The notes under the pieces are model-generated. The model saw nothing but the letters and a program-made list of their open reading frames with translations, did no database searches and was not told where the DNA came from. A stretch of DNA of 64,000 bases from Chitinophagaceae bacterium (GTDB lineage: Bacteria; Bacteroidota; Bacteroidia; Chitinophagales; Chitinophagaceae): assembly GCA_024707305.1 (NCBI GenBank), contig JANPZZ010000009.1, positions 1-64,000 on the forward strand. The letters are read 5' to 3'. Below, piece after piece: positions 1 to 8,513 of the stretch. The position numbers and the translations under genes are program-made. The number at the start of each line of letters is the position of its first letter. Position 1 is the stretch's first letter.

Positions 1-40
1 TCGAATAGTCTTTGTCGCGCGCAGTAATTTCCTTGCTCAT
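1..40 (-). CDS. proS: Prolyl-tRNA synthetase, N-terminal fragment
   Basis: Only the first 13 codons are in the window; the gene continues off the left edge. The reverse strand starts with ATG at 40 and reads MSKEITARDKDYS. This resembles the start of the Bacteroidota short-form prolyl-tRNA synthetase, where a K-E-(I/L)-T-x-R-x-x-DYS opening is followed by QWYN, as recalled from the family. The enzyme would charge tRNA-Pro in the cytoplasm. The call rests on these few residues alone, so it is moderate; the base sequence to the left would settle it. Confidence 0.6.
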   Translation of the reverse strand, partial: MSKEITARDKDYS

Positions 41-57
41 AAGTTTACTCCGTATAA

Positions 58-187
58 AGCCCTGTCAGGGCTGATTTTATTTTTTTAATTAACAGAGGGT
101 TATCTACTCTCCGCTCAAATTGGGTGTAATTTCGACTTACACACGTTAGGGTCGGAGAAAGTCGCACAAAATTAGTAACTTCCGACC
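58..187. promoter_or_regulatory. Divergent leader region with two small hairpins
   Basis: This region separates proS (leftward) from the lipoprotein gene at 210 (rightward). It holds a 5-bp stem AGCCC-TGTCA-GGGCT at 58-72 followed on the + strand by a T-rich run. It also holds an inverted repeat GGTCGGA (150-156) / TCCGACC (181-187) just before the start at 210. The second could form a hairpin in the 5' leader of the lipoprotein mRNA. No function can be assigned. Confidence 0.3.
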
Positions 188-209
188 TAAACCACTAAAA
201 CCCTTTGAC

Positions 210-977
210 ATGAAACTGAGCCTGATATACACTGGTTTGGCGGTGCTGGTACTTTCCAGCTGCAGCACGGCTTACAGGGCCGGGCAAACGCCAGATGATG
301 TTTACTACTCCCCGGCTCGCGAAACGGATTCGTACGTGGTGGTTGACCGCAGACAGGATCGTTATAATGACCGTTACAACGATTATGATGTTGATCGCTA
401 TTACGAGGATCGATTTCTCCGTATGCGCGTGATGAACCGTGGGCTTTGGTCTTCTCTTGATTATTATTACGCAAACCCATATGCATTCAGTCCGTACAAT
501 TATTACCATAGCTGGAACGATCCCTGGAACAGTTACTGGGCCTGGAATAGCTTCTACAATCCATACTTCAATTCTTATTACGGATTGGGTGGATGGAATA
601 GCTGGGCCGGCGGTGGCTGGGGCGGATGGGGCCATGGCGGCATCATCGTTGGTGGCGGTTCCAAACCAGTAACTCGTCCAAGCCGCGCGTTGGTATTCAA
701 TCCCGGAAGTTATCTGCCCAATAACCAGCAGAGCACTTCCCGTGGTCCAAACCGCTACACCCCGGGTTCAATTGGAGGCAGTCGTTATAACAATAGCAAC
801 AGTGCAGGTTATAACAGCGGAAGAGTTAGCAATAACAATAGCAGCTACCAGCCGAGCAGGAATAACAATACACCTTCTCGCTCTTATACACCTTCTTCCA
901 GCAGTGGATCATCCAGAAGCAGCGGCAACAGCAGCAGTAGTAGCAGCGGCGGAGGCGTAAGCCGCCCCAAACGGTAA
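210..977 (+). CDS. Low-complexity lipoprotein, function unknown
   Basis: The 255-residue protein begins with a type II signal peptide (MKLSLIYTGLAVLVLSSCS; lipobox LSSC, lipidated Cys 18), so it should be anchored in the envelope. After a short Arg/Asp/Tyr-rich stretch (about residues 42-70) it is dominated by Tyr/Asn/Trp/Gly (about 80-150) and then by Ser/Asn/Gly/Arg (about 170-255), ending in SRPKR. There is no recognisable domain. Such proteins are common beside proS and porin genes in this group, from memory. The composition suggests a disordered, surface- or periplasm-exposed polypeptide. Codon structure is intact, and the next gene follows on the same strand about 100 bp downstream. Confidence 0.75.
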   Translation: MKLSLIYTGLAVLVLSSCSTAYRAGQTPDDVYYSPARETDSYVVVDRRQDRYNDRYNDYDVDRYYEDRFLRMRVMNRGLWSSLDYYYANPYAFSPYNYYHSWNDPWNSYWAWNSFYNPYFNSYYGLGGWNSWAGGGWGGWGHGGIIVGGGSKPVTRPSRALVFNPGSYLPNNQQSTSRGPNRYTPGSIGGSRYNNSNSAGYNSGRVSNNNSSYQPSRNNNTPSRSYTPSSSSGSSRSSGNSSSSSSGGGVSRPKR

Positions 978-1078
978 ATGAAGATTGAAAAACCTTATTT
1001 CGATAAAAAAAAGGAGGAAGCGGAAATTGAAACAACTCAACGACTGTTTCCTCTTTTTTGTTCCCGTAACAGCATAGT

Positions 1079-2634
1079 ATGAAAAAAATATTATTGACAG
1101 CGTGCGTATTGAGCGCAGGGATTACCGCGTTTGCACAAATACCCGAAGACGTGCTTCGCTATAGCTGGCAACCTGTAAATGGTACAGCCCGAATCAATGC
1201 CATTGGCGGTGCGATGGGTTCTTTGGGTGGAGATATCTCAGCTACTTTTACAAACCCCGCTGGCCTGGCGATGTTTAAAACCAGCGATTTTGCAATATCA
1301 CCCGGTTACAGCCTACTCAACAATAAAAGTCAGTTCAGAGGAACAAAAGCAACCGATGATGGAAAACACTTCAACCTCGGGGCAAGCGGATGGGTGGGTG
1401 CCTTAAATGGTTCCGGCAACTGGAACAATAAAGCAGTGAGCATTGCCGTAACGCGTACAGCCAATTTCAGTAACAGCATTTATTATCGCGGACAAAACGA
1501 TTTCAGCAGCTATGGCGAACAATATGCCGCCGAAGCAGCAGGAAGTGGTTTATCACTGGATGATATACTTAACAGCAACAATGTTTCATTGGGAACGCGC
1601 ATGGCCGTTTATACTTACCTGATCGATACGGCTACACTCGGCAGCAATCCCAACCCGGATGTTGTAAGCATGGCCATGTATAATCAACTGGCCAATGGCG
1701 GTGCTTTCCTGTTGAACCAGGCGCATCGCATTGAAACCAGCGGTGGTATTACAGAGCCTTCAATTGGTTATGCAGCTAATAAAAATGACCGTTGGTATGT
1801 GGGCGGCTCTATCGGTATTCCCATTGTTAAGTACGACAAGAATACTTTCTTCCGCGAAGAAGATGCAACCGGGGATACAGATAATGATTTTGCTTTTTCT
1901 GAATTATCAGAGAAGTTCAGTACACGCGGTATTGGTATCAATGCAAAGCTGGGTGTAATTAACCGACCAAATGATAACTTGCGTATGGGTTTTGCTGTCC
2001 ACACTCCTACCTGGTATACGATGGAAGATACCTATAGTGCAAATATGTGGGTGAACCTGGAAAATTACAGAAGCAATCCCGGTACCGAATCCGTTAGCTC
2101 TACTGTTTTTACCGGCAACACTGTTCCAAAATATAAATACGAACTCGTGACGCCGTGGAAATTTATGCTGAGCGGTACTTATATTCTTAATTCAGTAGAA
2201 GACGTGCGCCAGCAGAAAGGTTTTATCACAGCGGATGTTGAATACATCACGCATAAATCAAATCGCTTCCGCAATGCGGAAGATTATGATGACGGTGGAT
2301 ATTTTGATCAGTTGAATGATGTGATGAAAGAATATTACAAAAACGCTTTCAACTTTCGTCTGGGGGTGAATTGAAGTTCACAACTTTTATGACACGCCTT
2401 GGCTTTGCATACTACGGCAATCCCTATGCAGATAGTGAACTGAAAGCAAGCCGTATGTTTGTTTCAGGCGGCGTGGGTTATCGCAATGCGGGAATCTATA
2501 TCGATCTTACTTATGTGCATGGTATCTCTAAAGACATCAGCTTCCCTTATCGTCTTCCCGATAAAGCGAATACGTTTGCAAACACAACTGCCAATGGAAG
2601 CAACTTAATGCTGACGGTTGGGTTTAAGATTTAA
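1079..2634 (+). CDS. FadL/OMPP1-type outer-membrane transport porin (one frameshift)
   Basis: This is a signal-peptide protein (MKKILLTACVLSAGITAFAQ) followed by a beta-barrel pattern of the OMPP1/FadL/TodX family. The family signature near the N-terminus is visible: ARINAIGGAMGSLGGD..ATFTNPAGLA, the segment that lines the hatch of hydrophobic-compound transporters. The first frame stops at 2374. Adding one G to the G5 run at 2362-2366 joins it to the second frame (FMTRLGFAYYGNPYADS...), which ends 2634 in an aromatic-poor strand LMLTVGFKI, typical of a barrel terminus. The repaired protein is 518 residues, a normal length. The shift is most simply a sequencing indel. The substrate is unknown; hydrophobic molecules are likely by family. 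Confidence 0.85.
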
Positions 2635-2659
2635 TCCGGAAGGCATTCATTTCCGGGCC

Positions 2660-2800
2660 GGATTTCGCACGGATTTGCACGGATTTCTCACGGATTTACA
2701 CAGATTTAAACACAGATTGCACAGGAGTGCAAAACAATTACACTGGCTACTCGTAAAAAGTCCGCGAAATCTGTGTTTAAATCCGTGTAAATCTGTGGGA
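2660..2800. repeat. AATCTGTG/AATCCGTG hairpin element (family A, copy 1)
   Basis: This intergenic stretch between the convergent porin and folA genes consists of words ACGGATTT and ACAGATTT spaced about 10-11 nt apart. A second block near 2766-2798 carries the complementary words AAATCTGTGTTTAAATCC and GTGTAAATCTGTGGG. The two blocks can pair into a long imperfect hairpin in which C/T differences fall at the same position of each word. Related copies are at 7735-7827 and 19785-19890. No coding capacity is credible here. Confidence 0.75.
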
Positions 2801-2842
2801 ACTCTTCTGGTGAGAAACGCTCTTGCAGCGCTGAGCAAAGAC

Positions 2843-3331
2843 TTACATTCTTTCCCAAACCTGAAATGAATAATTGTATGCATGTTTCTCATCCGCTTCA
2901 TGATTTTCCTGTCGAATGAGCGTCCATCGCTTTGGATCAATTACGGGAAACCAGGTATCACCTTCGGGCTCGGCATCCACACGTGTGAGGTAAATTCGTT
3001 TTGCTTTTTCAAATGCCAACTGATAAATCTCGCCGCCACCTATTACCATCACTTCTTTCATATCCATTTGCTTCGCAAGAAAAAGCGCATCATCGAGGTT
3101 TTTCACCACAATCGCCCCTTCTGCTTCGGCCGCCTGTCGGCTTAAAACAATATTCTTTCTCCCTTTTAACGGCTCGGGCAGAGATTCAAAAGTCTTACGA
3201 CCCATGATCACCGGCATACCCCAGGTAACGTTTTTAAAGAAACGCATGTCATTCGGAAGCCGCCACAAAAGCTGGTTGTCTTTCCCGATAACATTATTAT
3301 TGGCGGCTGCAACAACGAGGGAGATGATCAT
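2843..3331 (-). CDS. folA: Dihydrofolate reductase
   Basis: This 162-residue protein reduces dihydrofolate to tetrahydrofolate with NADPH, regenerating the cofactor that thymidylate synthase oxidises. The family pattern is complete: an N-terminal ISLVVAAANNNVIGKDNQLLW strand and loop, then LPNDMRFFKN (the acidic active-site residue region), GMPVIMGRKTFESLP (NADPH-binding), and VMVIGGGEIYQLA. The length matches bacterial DHFR (about 160). It lies 78 bp downstream of thyA on the same strand, so co-expression is likely. The intervening 78 bp is almost entirely a heptamer repeat array ending 8 nt before this start codon. Confidence 0.97.
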   Translation of the reverse strand: MIISLVVAAANNNVIGKDNQLLWRLPNDMRFFKNVTWGMPVIMGRKTFESLPEPLKGRKNIVLSRQAAEAEGAIVVKNLDDALFLAKQMDMKEVMVIGGGEIYQLAFEKAKRIYLTRVDAEPEGDTWFPVIDPKRWTLIRQENHEADEKHAYNYSFQVWERM

Positions 3332-3338
3332 GAGGAAA

Positions 3339-3401
3339 GATGTTAGATGATAGATGGTAGATGACGGATGATGGATGGTGGATGACGGATGGTGGATGGT
3401 G
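3339..3401. repeat. Heptamer array, GATG-word variant (family C)
   Basis: Nine consecutive 7-nt units without indels lie here: gatgtta, gatgata, gatggta, gatgacg, gatgatg, gatggtg, gatgacg, gatggtg, gatggtg. GATG is invariant and the last three positions vary. The array occupies the gap between the thyA stop and the folA start within the same transcription direction. It would therefore be transcribed and would sit immediately upstream of folA, where a ribosome-binding region is expected. Confidence 0.85.
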
Positions 3402-3409
3402 GAGGGTCG

Positions 3410-4205
3410 TTATACAGCTACCGGGGCTTTGATGGCGGGATGGCTTTGATAATTTTCGAGGGTGAAATCTTCAAACTTAAAGTCGAAAATATCTTTTACA
3501 TCCGGATTCAACTTCATCGTTGGCAAAGGCAGTGGTTCGCGGCTCAGTTGCAGTTCCACCTGCTCACGGTGGTTGCTGTAGATATGTACATCACCAAAAG
3601 TGTGAATAAATTCACCATACTGCAGTCCACATACCTGTGCAATCATCATGGTAAGCAACGCATACGAAGCGATATTAAATGGCACACCGAGGAATACATC
3701 TGCGGAACGTTGGTACAACTGGCAGCTTAACTTTCCATCAGCTACATAAAACTGGAAAAGCGCATGACAGGGCATCAATGCCATTTCCGGCAATTCACCA
3801 ACGTTCCATGCACTTACGATGAGGCGGCGGCTATCGGGATTCTTTTTTATTTGTGCGATCAGGTCACTGATTTGGTCAACCGTTTTATTATCTTTTTCCC
3901 TCCCAGCTTCTCCATTGCTTTCCATAAACTGGACCTAAATCGCCCTGCTCATTGGCCCACTCGTCCCAGATACGCACATTGTTTTCTTTTAGATAGGCAA
4001 TATTGGTATCACCTTTCAGGAACCAAAGTAGTTCGTGAATGATGCTTTTCAGGTGCACCTTTTTGGTAGTGACCAAAGGGAAACCTTTTTGCAGATCAAA
4101 ACGCATCTGGTAACCAAAACAGCTTTGCGTACCCGTGCCGGTACGATCTGATTTGTGTGTACCATTTTCAAGAATATGTCGGAGTAAATCTAAATAAGCC
4201 TGCAT
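3410..4205 (-). CDS. thyA: Thymidylate synthase (one frameshift)
   Basis: The enzyme makes dTMP from dUMP with methylene-tetrahydrofolate. The N-terminal frame (4205 to about 3895) has [26 protein letters not shown], the phosphate-binding Arg loop, and [13 protein letters not shown]. The C-terminal frame has [10 protein letters not shown], the catalytic cysteine motif [33 protein letters not shown], and HIYSNH. Removing one T from the T5 run at 3893-3897 joins them as ..[16 protein letters not shown]... The repaired protein is 264 residues, the classical ThyA length. All catalytic motifs are intact, so the shift is very likely a sequence error. It is flanked by folA and a dCMP deaminase, a coherent thymidylate group. 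Confidence 0.96.
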
Positions 4206-4271
4206 GAGCGCAAGTTAAGATGTTTGCCCGCCGACAGCCCTCCGGACCGGCAGAATTAAACCACAAAAAAT

Positions 4272-4769
4272 TCACACATCTTCGGGGCGGAAAGAAAGGT
4301 GGAGTCCGTCGATTGAACTTTTCACCTGGCGGTAGGTTACACCGGCCGTCTGCAGCATTCGTTTTGAAGCTTTTACGATATCATTTCCATCATATTTATC
4401 AGACAAATAAACAACTTCCGTAATACCGGCCTGGATAATCGCTTTGGTACATTCATTACAGGGAAAAAGTGCTGTGTAAATTTTACATCCGCCAAGATCC
4501 ATCCCGATATTATTCAAGATGGCATTCAGCTCGGCGTGACAAACAAAGGGATATTTGGTATCGAGAAACTTACCTTCTTTTCCCCAGGGAAAATCGTCGT
4601 CGTGGCAGCCTATAGGCAGGCCATTATATCCCGCTCCTACGATTTTATTTTTCGGATTCACAATGCAGGCCCCTACCTGCGTACTGGGATCCTTGCTTCG
4701 CCTGGCGGAAAGCAGGGCAACACCCATAAAATATTCATCCCAAGAAAGATAATCCTGACGCTTTTTCAT
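4272..4769 (-). CDS. Deoxycytidylate (dCMP) deaminase
   Basis: This 165-residue member of the zinc cytidine/deoxycytidylate deaminase superfamily has HAE (His78-Glu80: zinc ligand and catalytic glutamate) and PCNEC (Cys104, Cys107: zinc ligands). The [13 protein letters not shown] strand and the inserted HDDDFPW segment are as in dCMP deaminases of the ComEB type. It would turn dCMP into dUMP, the substrate of the adjacent thymidylate synthase. It lies upstream of thyA on the same strand (about 65 bp gap) and just downstream of namZ (14 bp), so it may share a transcript with both. Confidence 0.92.
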   Translation of the reverse strand: MKKRQDYLSWDEYFMGVALLSARRSKDPSTQVGACIVNPKNKIVGAGYNGLPIGCHDDDFPWGKEGKFLDTKYPFVCHAELNAILNNIGMDLGGCKIYTALFPCNECTKAIIQAGITEVVYLSDKYDGNDIVKASKRMLQTAGVTYRQVKSSIDGLHLSFRPEDV

Positions 4770-4783
4770 ATTTGAACGGCAAT

Positions 4784-6008
4784 TTAGGGATAGAGCAGGT
4801 ATTTTTTGCGCATTTCCCGGTACTGACTTAATCCGGGTTCCCAGCTGGCGCGAATTTCTTCTTCAGGTACGCCATCAATTATCTGCTGGCGAAAATCGCC
4901 TGAGCCAATCAACCGCTCGATTACACCCATTTGATTGCTCAATTTTGAATCAAAGAATTTTTCTTTATGTGGATGCGCTTTGTACAATTCCATGATCCAT
5001 TGCAGCTGGATTTTGCCACTGCGACGCAGTTCTTCCACATCGTAATTACGAAGATCAATACCAAAACATTCCTGGTTCATAAACAATGGCGTTTCTGCCA
5101 TGCCCGGAATGCTGGTGGGTGTAAACGAAAACGAATAAGCACCCTTCAACTCAGGACTTCCCAAAACGGTAAATGGGAATTGCGTGCCGCGTCCGTGATT
5201 CACATAAACCCCTTCAAACATACAGGTGCTGGGATACAACATAATCGCCTGCTGTGTATTAAGATTTACAGATGGTTTTACGGGTAGCGTGTAAGGCATC
5301 TGGTGATCGTAATTTAAAACCGGGATGATCGTGATCTTACATTTGATTCCATTTTTAAGCCAACCTTCGCCATTCAGCATCTGCGCAAATTCCCCAATGG
5401 TTAACCCATGCGACATAGGAATCGGAAACATACCGATACCTGACTTGTATTTCATATCCAATACCGGACCATCGATAAGATAACCATTTGGATTAGGCCG
5501 GTCGAGAATGAGCATTTCCTTTTTGTTTTCGGCACAGGCTTCCATCAATCGGGCAAGTGAGTTAATGTAGGTGTAGAAACGAACACCTACATCCTGCAGA
5601 TCGAAAATGAGCAGGTCCACATCCGCAAGGTCTTCAGCAGTCGGCTTATTCTTTTTACCATATAGCGATACAATTTGAATTCCGGTTGACGGATCTTTTT
5701 CATCGCTCACTTTTTCTCCTGCACTCACATTTCCGCGAAAACCATGTTCGGGTCCAAATACTTTTACAATGTTTACTCCCAGTCGTTGCAGGCTGTCCAC
5801 TAAGTGCACATTGCCAATAATGGCAGTGGGATTTGCCATTATAGCTACACGTTTGCCTCTCAAAAGCGGAAGATATTTTTTCCGTTTGTTCCGCCCCTGT
5901 GCGAATCGTAGAAACCGGCTCCGATTCTACCTTCTTTTCCCCATTTTTTGGCACTGGTTGTCCGCAAACAGACGACAGGGCGATTGCAATCAAAAAGGTC
6001 CATTTCAT
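4784..6008 (-). CDS. namZ: DUF1343 / NamZ-type exo-beta-N-acetylmuramidase, lipoprotein (one frameshift)
   Basis: Most of the protein is one frame ([14 protein letters not shown]...[14 protein letters not shown]...[18 protein letters not shown]...[11 protein letters not shown]...), the conserved core of DUF1343. Characterised members are exo-lytic N-acetylmuramidases in peptidoglycan recycling. The signal peptide is in another frame: ATG at 6008, [18 protein letters not shown], with a lipobox-like SSVC. Removing one T from the T6 run at 5876-5881 joins them through [15 protein letters not shown]. The repaired length is 407 residues, normal for the family. The protein should act in the periplasm or on the outer membrane. 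The gene ends 14 bp before the dCMP deaminase. Confidence 0.88.
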
Positions 6009-6074
6009 TTTTGGAGATTGTGAGCTTAAATATAGTCTTTCGGCGGGCATTGGCAAACCGGCGCTTCGGCGCTT

Positions 6075-6123
6075 CGGCAAACGGCAAACGTGAAACGGCA
6101 AACGTGAAACGGCAAACGTGAAA
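6075..6123. repeat. Heptamer array CGGCAAA/CGTGAAA (family D)
   Basis: Seven exact 7-nt units, CGGCAAA twice and then alternating CGTGAAA and CGGCAAA, lie between namZ and mtaB, which diverge here. No indel interrupts the phase. The alternation gives a 14-nt higher-order period, as in the array at 37062-37131. An octamer array (6155-6282) follows 31 bp later. Confidence 0.85.
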
Positions 6124-6154
6124 ATTTTACTTTGACATGCTTCATGCCACACAT

Positions 6155-6282
6155 CACATTGCCACATTTCCTCATTGCCATATTTCCACATTGTCACATT
6201 TCCACATTGTCACATTGCCATATTTCCTCATTTCCATATTTCCACATTGTCACATTGCCATATTTCCACATTGCCACATTCT
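6155..6282. repeat. Octamer array CACATTTC-type (family B)
   Basis: Sixteen consecutive 8-nt units lie here in perfect phase. The unit is C-(A/T)-(C/T)-ATT-(T/G)-(C/T): cacattgc, cacatttc, ctcattgc, catatttc, cacattgt and so on. ATT is invariant and variation is restricted to fixed positions. The array stops four bases before the -7 box (6287-6294) of mtaB. It gives an open reading frame rich in His/Phe/Pro upstream of mtaB, which is not a real protein extension. Confidence 0.9.
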
Positions 6283-6286
6283 TACC

Positions 6287-6294
6287 TACCTTTG
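6287..6294 (+). promoter_or_regulatory. Bacteroidota -7 promoter box of mtaB
   Basis: TACCTTTG matches the Bacteroidota housekeeping -7 consensus TAnnTTTG and lies 7 bp before the ATG at 6302. Transcription from it would give a very short or no leader. The place where a -33 element should be is occupied by the octamer array, and no clear TTTG/TTG is present at the usual distance. Confidence 0.55.
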
Positions 6295-6301
6295 CCGCCT
6301 T

Positions 6302-7594
6302 ATGTCAACCGCGCGTACAGTAGCATTTCACACCCTGGGCTGCAAGCTCAATTTTTCTGAAACCTCCTCATTATCAAGGCTTTTGGAGCAGGAAGGTTTT
6401 GAGAAAAAGAGCTTCGATGACCTGGCGGATGTGTATGTCATCAATACCTGTTCGGTTACCGATAATGCCGACAAAGAATGCCGCCAGCTCGTGCGTCGCA
6501 TTCAGCGCAAATCACCTGAAAGTCTGGTAGTTATTACCGGGTGTTACGCGCAATTGAAGCCCCAGGAAATCGCCTCTATTCCCGGTGTTGACCTTGTTTT
6601 GGGCGCTGCCGAGAAATTTAATATCGCGCAACACCTGCGTGAACTCGCCAAGGGCGATCCAGCACGTATCTGCAGTTGTGATGTGGAAGAGGTGACCGGT
6701 TTTAATGCCTCCTGGTCGGTGAATGACCGCACCCGCACATTTTTGAAGGTGCAGGATGGCTGCGATTATAATTGTTCATTCTGTACCATCCCGATGGCCC
6801 GTGGCAAAAGCCGCAGCGACCGGATTGGGAATGTGGTGAAACATGCGGAAGAGTTAGCCACCAAAGGAGTTAAAGAAATCGTATTGACAGGTGTAAACCT
6901 TGGCGATTTTGGGAAAGGTCCCGATGGAGCTGGTCGGCAGATTGGTATCAACCAACGCGAGGAAAATTTCTTTGAACTGGTAAAAGCCCTTGATGCCGTT
7001 AACGGCATCGAACGTTACCGCATCAGTTCTATTGAACCCAACCTGTTAACCAACGAGATAATTGAATGGGTTGCTAACAGCGACAAATTCATGCCGCATT
7101 TTCATATTCCATTACAAAGCGGAAGCAATGCCGTGTTGAGTGCCATGCGTCGCAGATACAAACGCGAATTGTATGCCGAGCGTGTGAGCCTGATTAAAAC
7201 ATTGATGCCTCATTGCGCAATTGGCGTGGATGTAATCGTTGGATTTCCCGGAGAAACCGATGATGCTTTTCGCGACACCGTTGAATTCCTGCATGATCTT
7301 GATGTTTCCTATTTGCACGTATTTACTTATTCAGAACGCGACAATACGCATGCCTTGAGTCTCGGTCCTGTTGTACCGATGAACAAGCGCCATGAAAGAA
7401 ATAAAATCTTGCGCAACCTCTCCTACCGCAAAATGCAACTCTTCACCGAGCAGCATGCAGGTCAGTACAGGAAGGTTTTATTTGAAGGACATGAAAAGAA
7501 TGGGATGATGGAAGGGTATACAGATAACTACATCAGGTTGACGGTGCCATATGATGAAAAGCTGGTGAATAAGGTGGAAACCTGGAAGATCTAG
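6302..7594 (+). CDS. mtaB: tRNA ct6A37/t6A37 methylthiotransferase MtaB
   Basis: This radical-SAM enzyme converts N6-threonylcarbamoyladenosine at tRNA position 37 to its 2-methylthio form. The start was placed at 6302 (MSTARTVAFHTLGCKLN) because upstream in-frame codons are repeat array. The three UPF0004 cysteines are Cys14, Cys50 and Cys81, binding the auxiliary [4Fe-4S] cluster. The radical-SAM CxxxCxxC is Cys154, Cys158 and Cys161 (DGCDYNCSFCTIPMARG). A TRAM-like C-terminus ends in VNKVETWKI. At 430 residues it is the normal MtaB length. NCTLGCKxN together with NTCSVT favours MtaB over MiaB or RimO. Confidence 0.93.
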   Translation: MSTARTVAFHTLGCKLNFSETSSLSRLLEQEGFEKKSFDDLADVYVINTCSVTDNADKECRQLVRRIQRKSPESLVVITGCYAQLKPQEIASIPGVDLVLGAAEKFNIAQHLRELAKGDPARICSCDVEEVTGFNASWSVNDRTRTFLKVQDGCDYNCSFCTIPMARGKSRSDRIGNVVKHAEELATKGVKEIVLTGVNLGDFGKGPDGAGRQIGINQREENFFELVKALDAVNGIERYRISSIEPNLLTNEIIEWVANSDKFMPHFHIPLQSGSNAVLSAMRRRYKRELYAERVSLIKTLMPHCAIGVDVIVGFPGETDDAFRDTVEFLHDLDVSYLHVFTYSERDNTHALSLGPVVPMNKRHERNKILRNLSYRKMQLFTEQHAGQYRKVLFEGHEKNGMMEGYTDNYIRLTVPYDEKLVNKVETWKI

Positions 7595-7734
7595 AGTAAT
7601 TTGCGAATCAATATTGTCCAGGGAAAACAGGTAGCCACAAAAAGATCGAGGCCGGTAGCCCGTTGTTCGTTTTATTATTTTTTTTTGGATCCCCCCTTCA
7701 TAAGCTTGGAAACCTCATTTGAACGAAGGGCTAC

Positions 7735-7827
7735 AAAAATCTGTGTAAATCTGCGGGAACAGAACTATTAATCTTTACTGGTTTGTAAATGGAGTAGTTC
7801 TGTTCCCGCAGATTTACACAGATTTTT
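7735..7827. repeat. Perfect 33-bp inverted repeat (family A hairpin, copy 2)
   Basis: The left arm at 7735-7767 and the right arm at 7795-7827 are exact reverse complements over 33 bp, separated by 27 nt. The arms contain the words AATCTGTG, TAAATCTGCGGGAAC and AGAACTA. Transcription in either direction would give a very stable hairpin followed by a T run. It lies between the convergent mtaB and the small gene at 8047-8338. It may act as a bidirectional terminator, but its perfection and relation to the elements at 2660 and 19785 mark it as a repeat-family member. Confidence 0.9.
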
Positions 7828-8046
7828 TCCATGAGTATTATGTACTTCTTTCTTTGTTGGCGCAGGGACTTGCTTTTTTAAAAGGACATAAAATAAACCG
7901 AAATCAGAATATTAAGTACCCAACTTTAGTAAGTTCTTGTTTAGAAATGTATTCTTCCGGGCAACAGCACGCGAAAATCCAGGCTTTACCGGAATTGGCT
8001 CCAGGAAAATCCAGGATCCCTTCCTTCGGAAAGCGAAGATATAACT
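7828..8046. other. Non-coding stretch, nothing recognised
   Basis: Short open frames exist on both strands (for example 7854-8147 +), but none has a family signature, and the reverse one overlaps the repaired end of the 8047-8338 gene. The reverse strand contains two related words, CTGGATTTTC, about 40 bp apart. I see no RNA gene or promoter. Confidence 0.4.
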
Positions 8047-8338
8047 CTAGTTCGGCTGCACCGCCGGCAGCCTGTAATGCTGCCCATCCCACACGAATAA
8101 TTCATTTATCCGATAGGTCCAGAAAGAGAATAAAGGTGATTTGCTGAGATAATCCTCCACCGCCTTTTTTACTGTCGGCATTGATGGTGATCCATACCTG
8201 GTGCGTTTCCATACTTACCACGTACTGATCAATCACTTCTTTATTGATCAGGTAATTGATATAAGTACGGTGCGGCGGTATAAGATCCACAAAATTATCC
8301 CGCATTTCGAAGTCGATTGTTACCTGGTATTTCTGCAT
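8047..8338 (-). CDS. Small conserved protein, possibly dimeric alpha/beta-barrel fold (one frameshift)
   Basis: Start ATG at 8338: MQKYQVTIDFEMRDNFVDLIPPHRTYINYLINKEVIDQY.... The annotated frame runs out into low-complexity sequence after ADSKK. Removing one C from the CC at 8163-8164 continues it as KKAVEDYLSKSPLFSFWTYRINELFVWDGQHYRLPAVQPN, which ends at 8047. The repaired 96-residue protein has a coherent sequence, and I recall close relatives in Chitinophagaceae. The size, a central VSMETHQVWITINADS strand and the C-terminal aromatic strand recall muconolactone-isomerase/YCII-like ferredoxin folds, but that is inference. It lies next to a divergently read tRNA-Val. Function unknown. Confidence 0.75.
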
Positions 8339-8419
8339 GTATACTTAAATAGACAATTTGCAAGCCCAAATGTTGCATGGCTGGCAAATTTCTGCAATAT
8401 AAAATATGGTGAAAGCGCT

Positions 8420-8427
8420 TATTTTTG
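8420..8427 (+). promoter_or_regulatory. Probable -7 box of the tRNA-Val gene
   Basis: TATTTTTG fits TAnnTTTG and lies 7 bp before the first base of the tRNA. No clear -33 element was found at the expected spacing. Confidence 0.45.
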
Positions 8428-8434
8428 TCGACCT

Positions 8435-8509
8435 GGAACGTTAGCTCAGTTGGTTCAGAGCACTACTTTGACAGAGTAGGGGTCACTGGTTCGAGTCCAG
8501 TACGTTCCA
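8435..8509 (+). tRNA. tRNA-Val (anticodon GAC)
   Basis: The cloverleaf can be folded by eye. The acceptor stem is GGAACGT (8435-8441) with ACGTTCC (8502-8508). The D arm is GCTC..GAGC. The anticodon stem is CTACT/AGTAG with loop TTGACAG, giving anticodon GAC (valine). The T arm is ACTGG-TTCGAGT-CCAGT, and the discriminator is A. CCA is not fully encoded. It is followed directly by five heptamer-repeat units. Confidence 0.95.
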
Positions 8510-8513
8510 CAGA

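Noticed and set aside
6137..6301. N-terminal extension of mtaB rich in His/Phe/Pro
   Set aside because: It is the translation of the octamer repeat array and crosses the -7 box; the family N-terminus (TLGCKLN) starts just after the ATG at 6302.
7854..8147. Small + strand gene after the 33-bp inverted repeat
   Set aside because: It has no family resemblance and is antisense to the conserved end of the repaired 96-residue gene.
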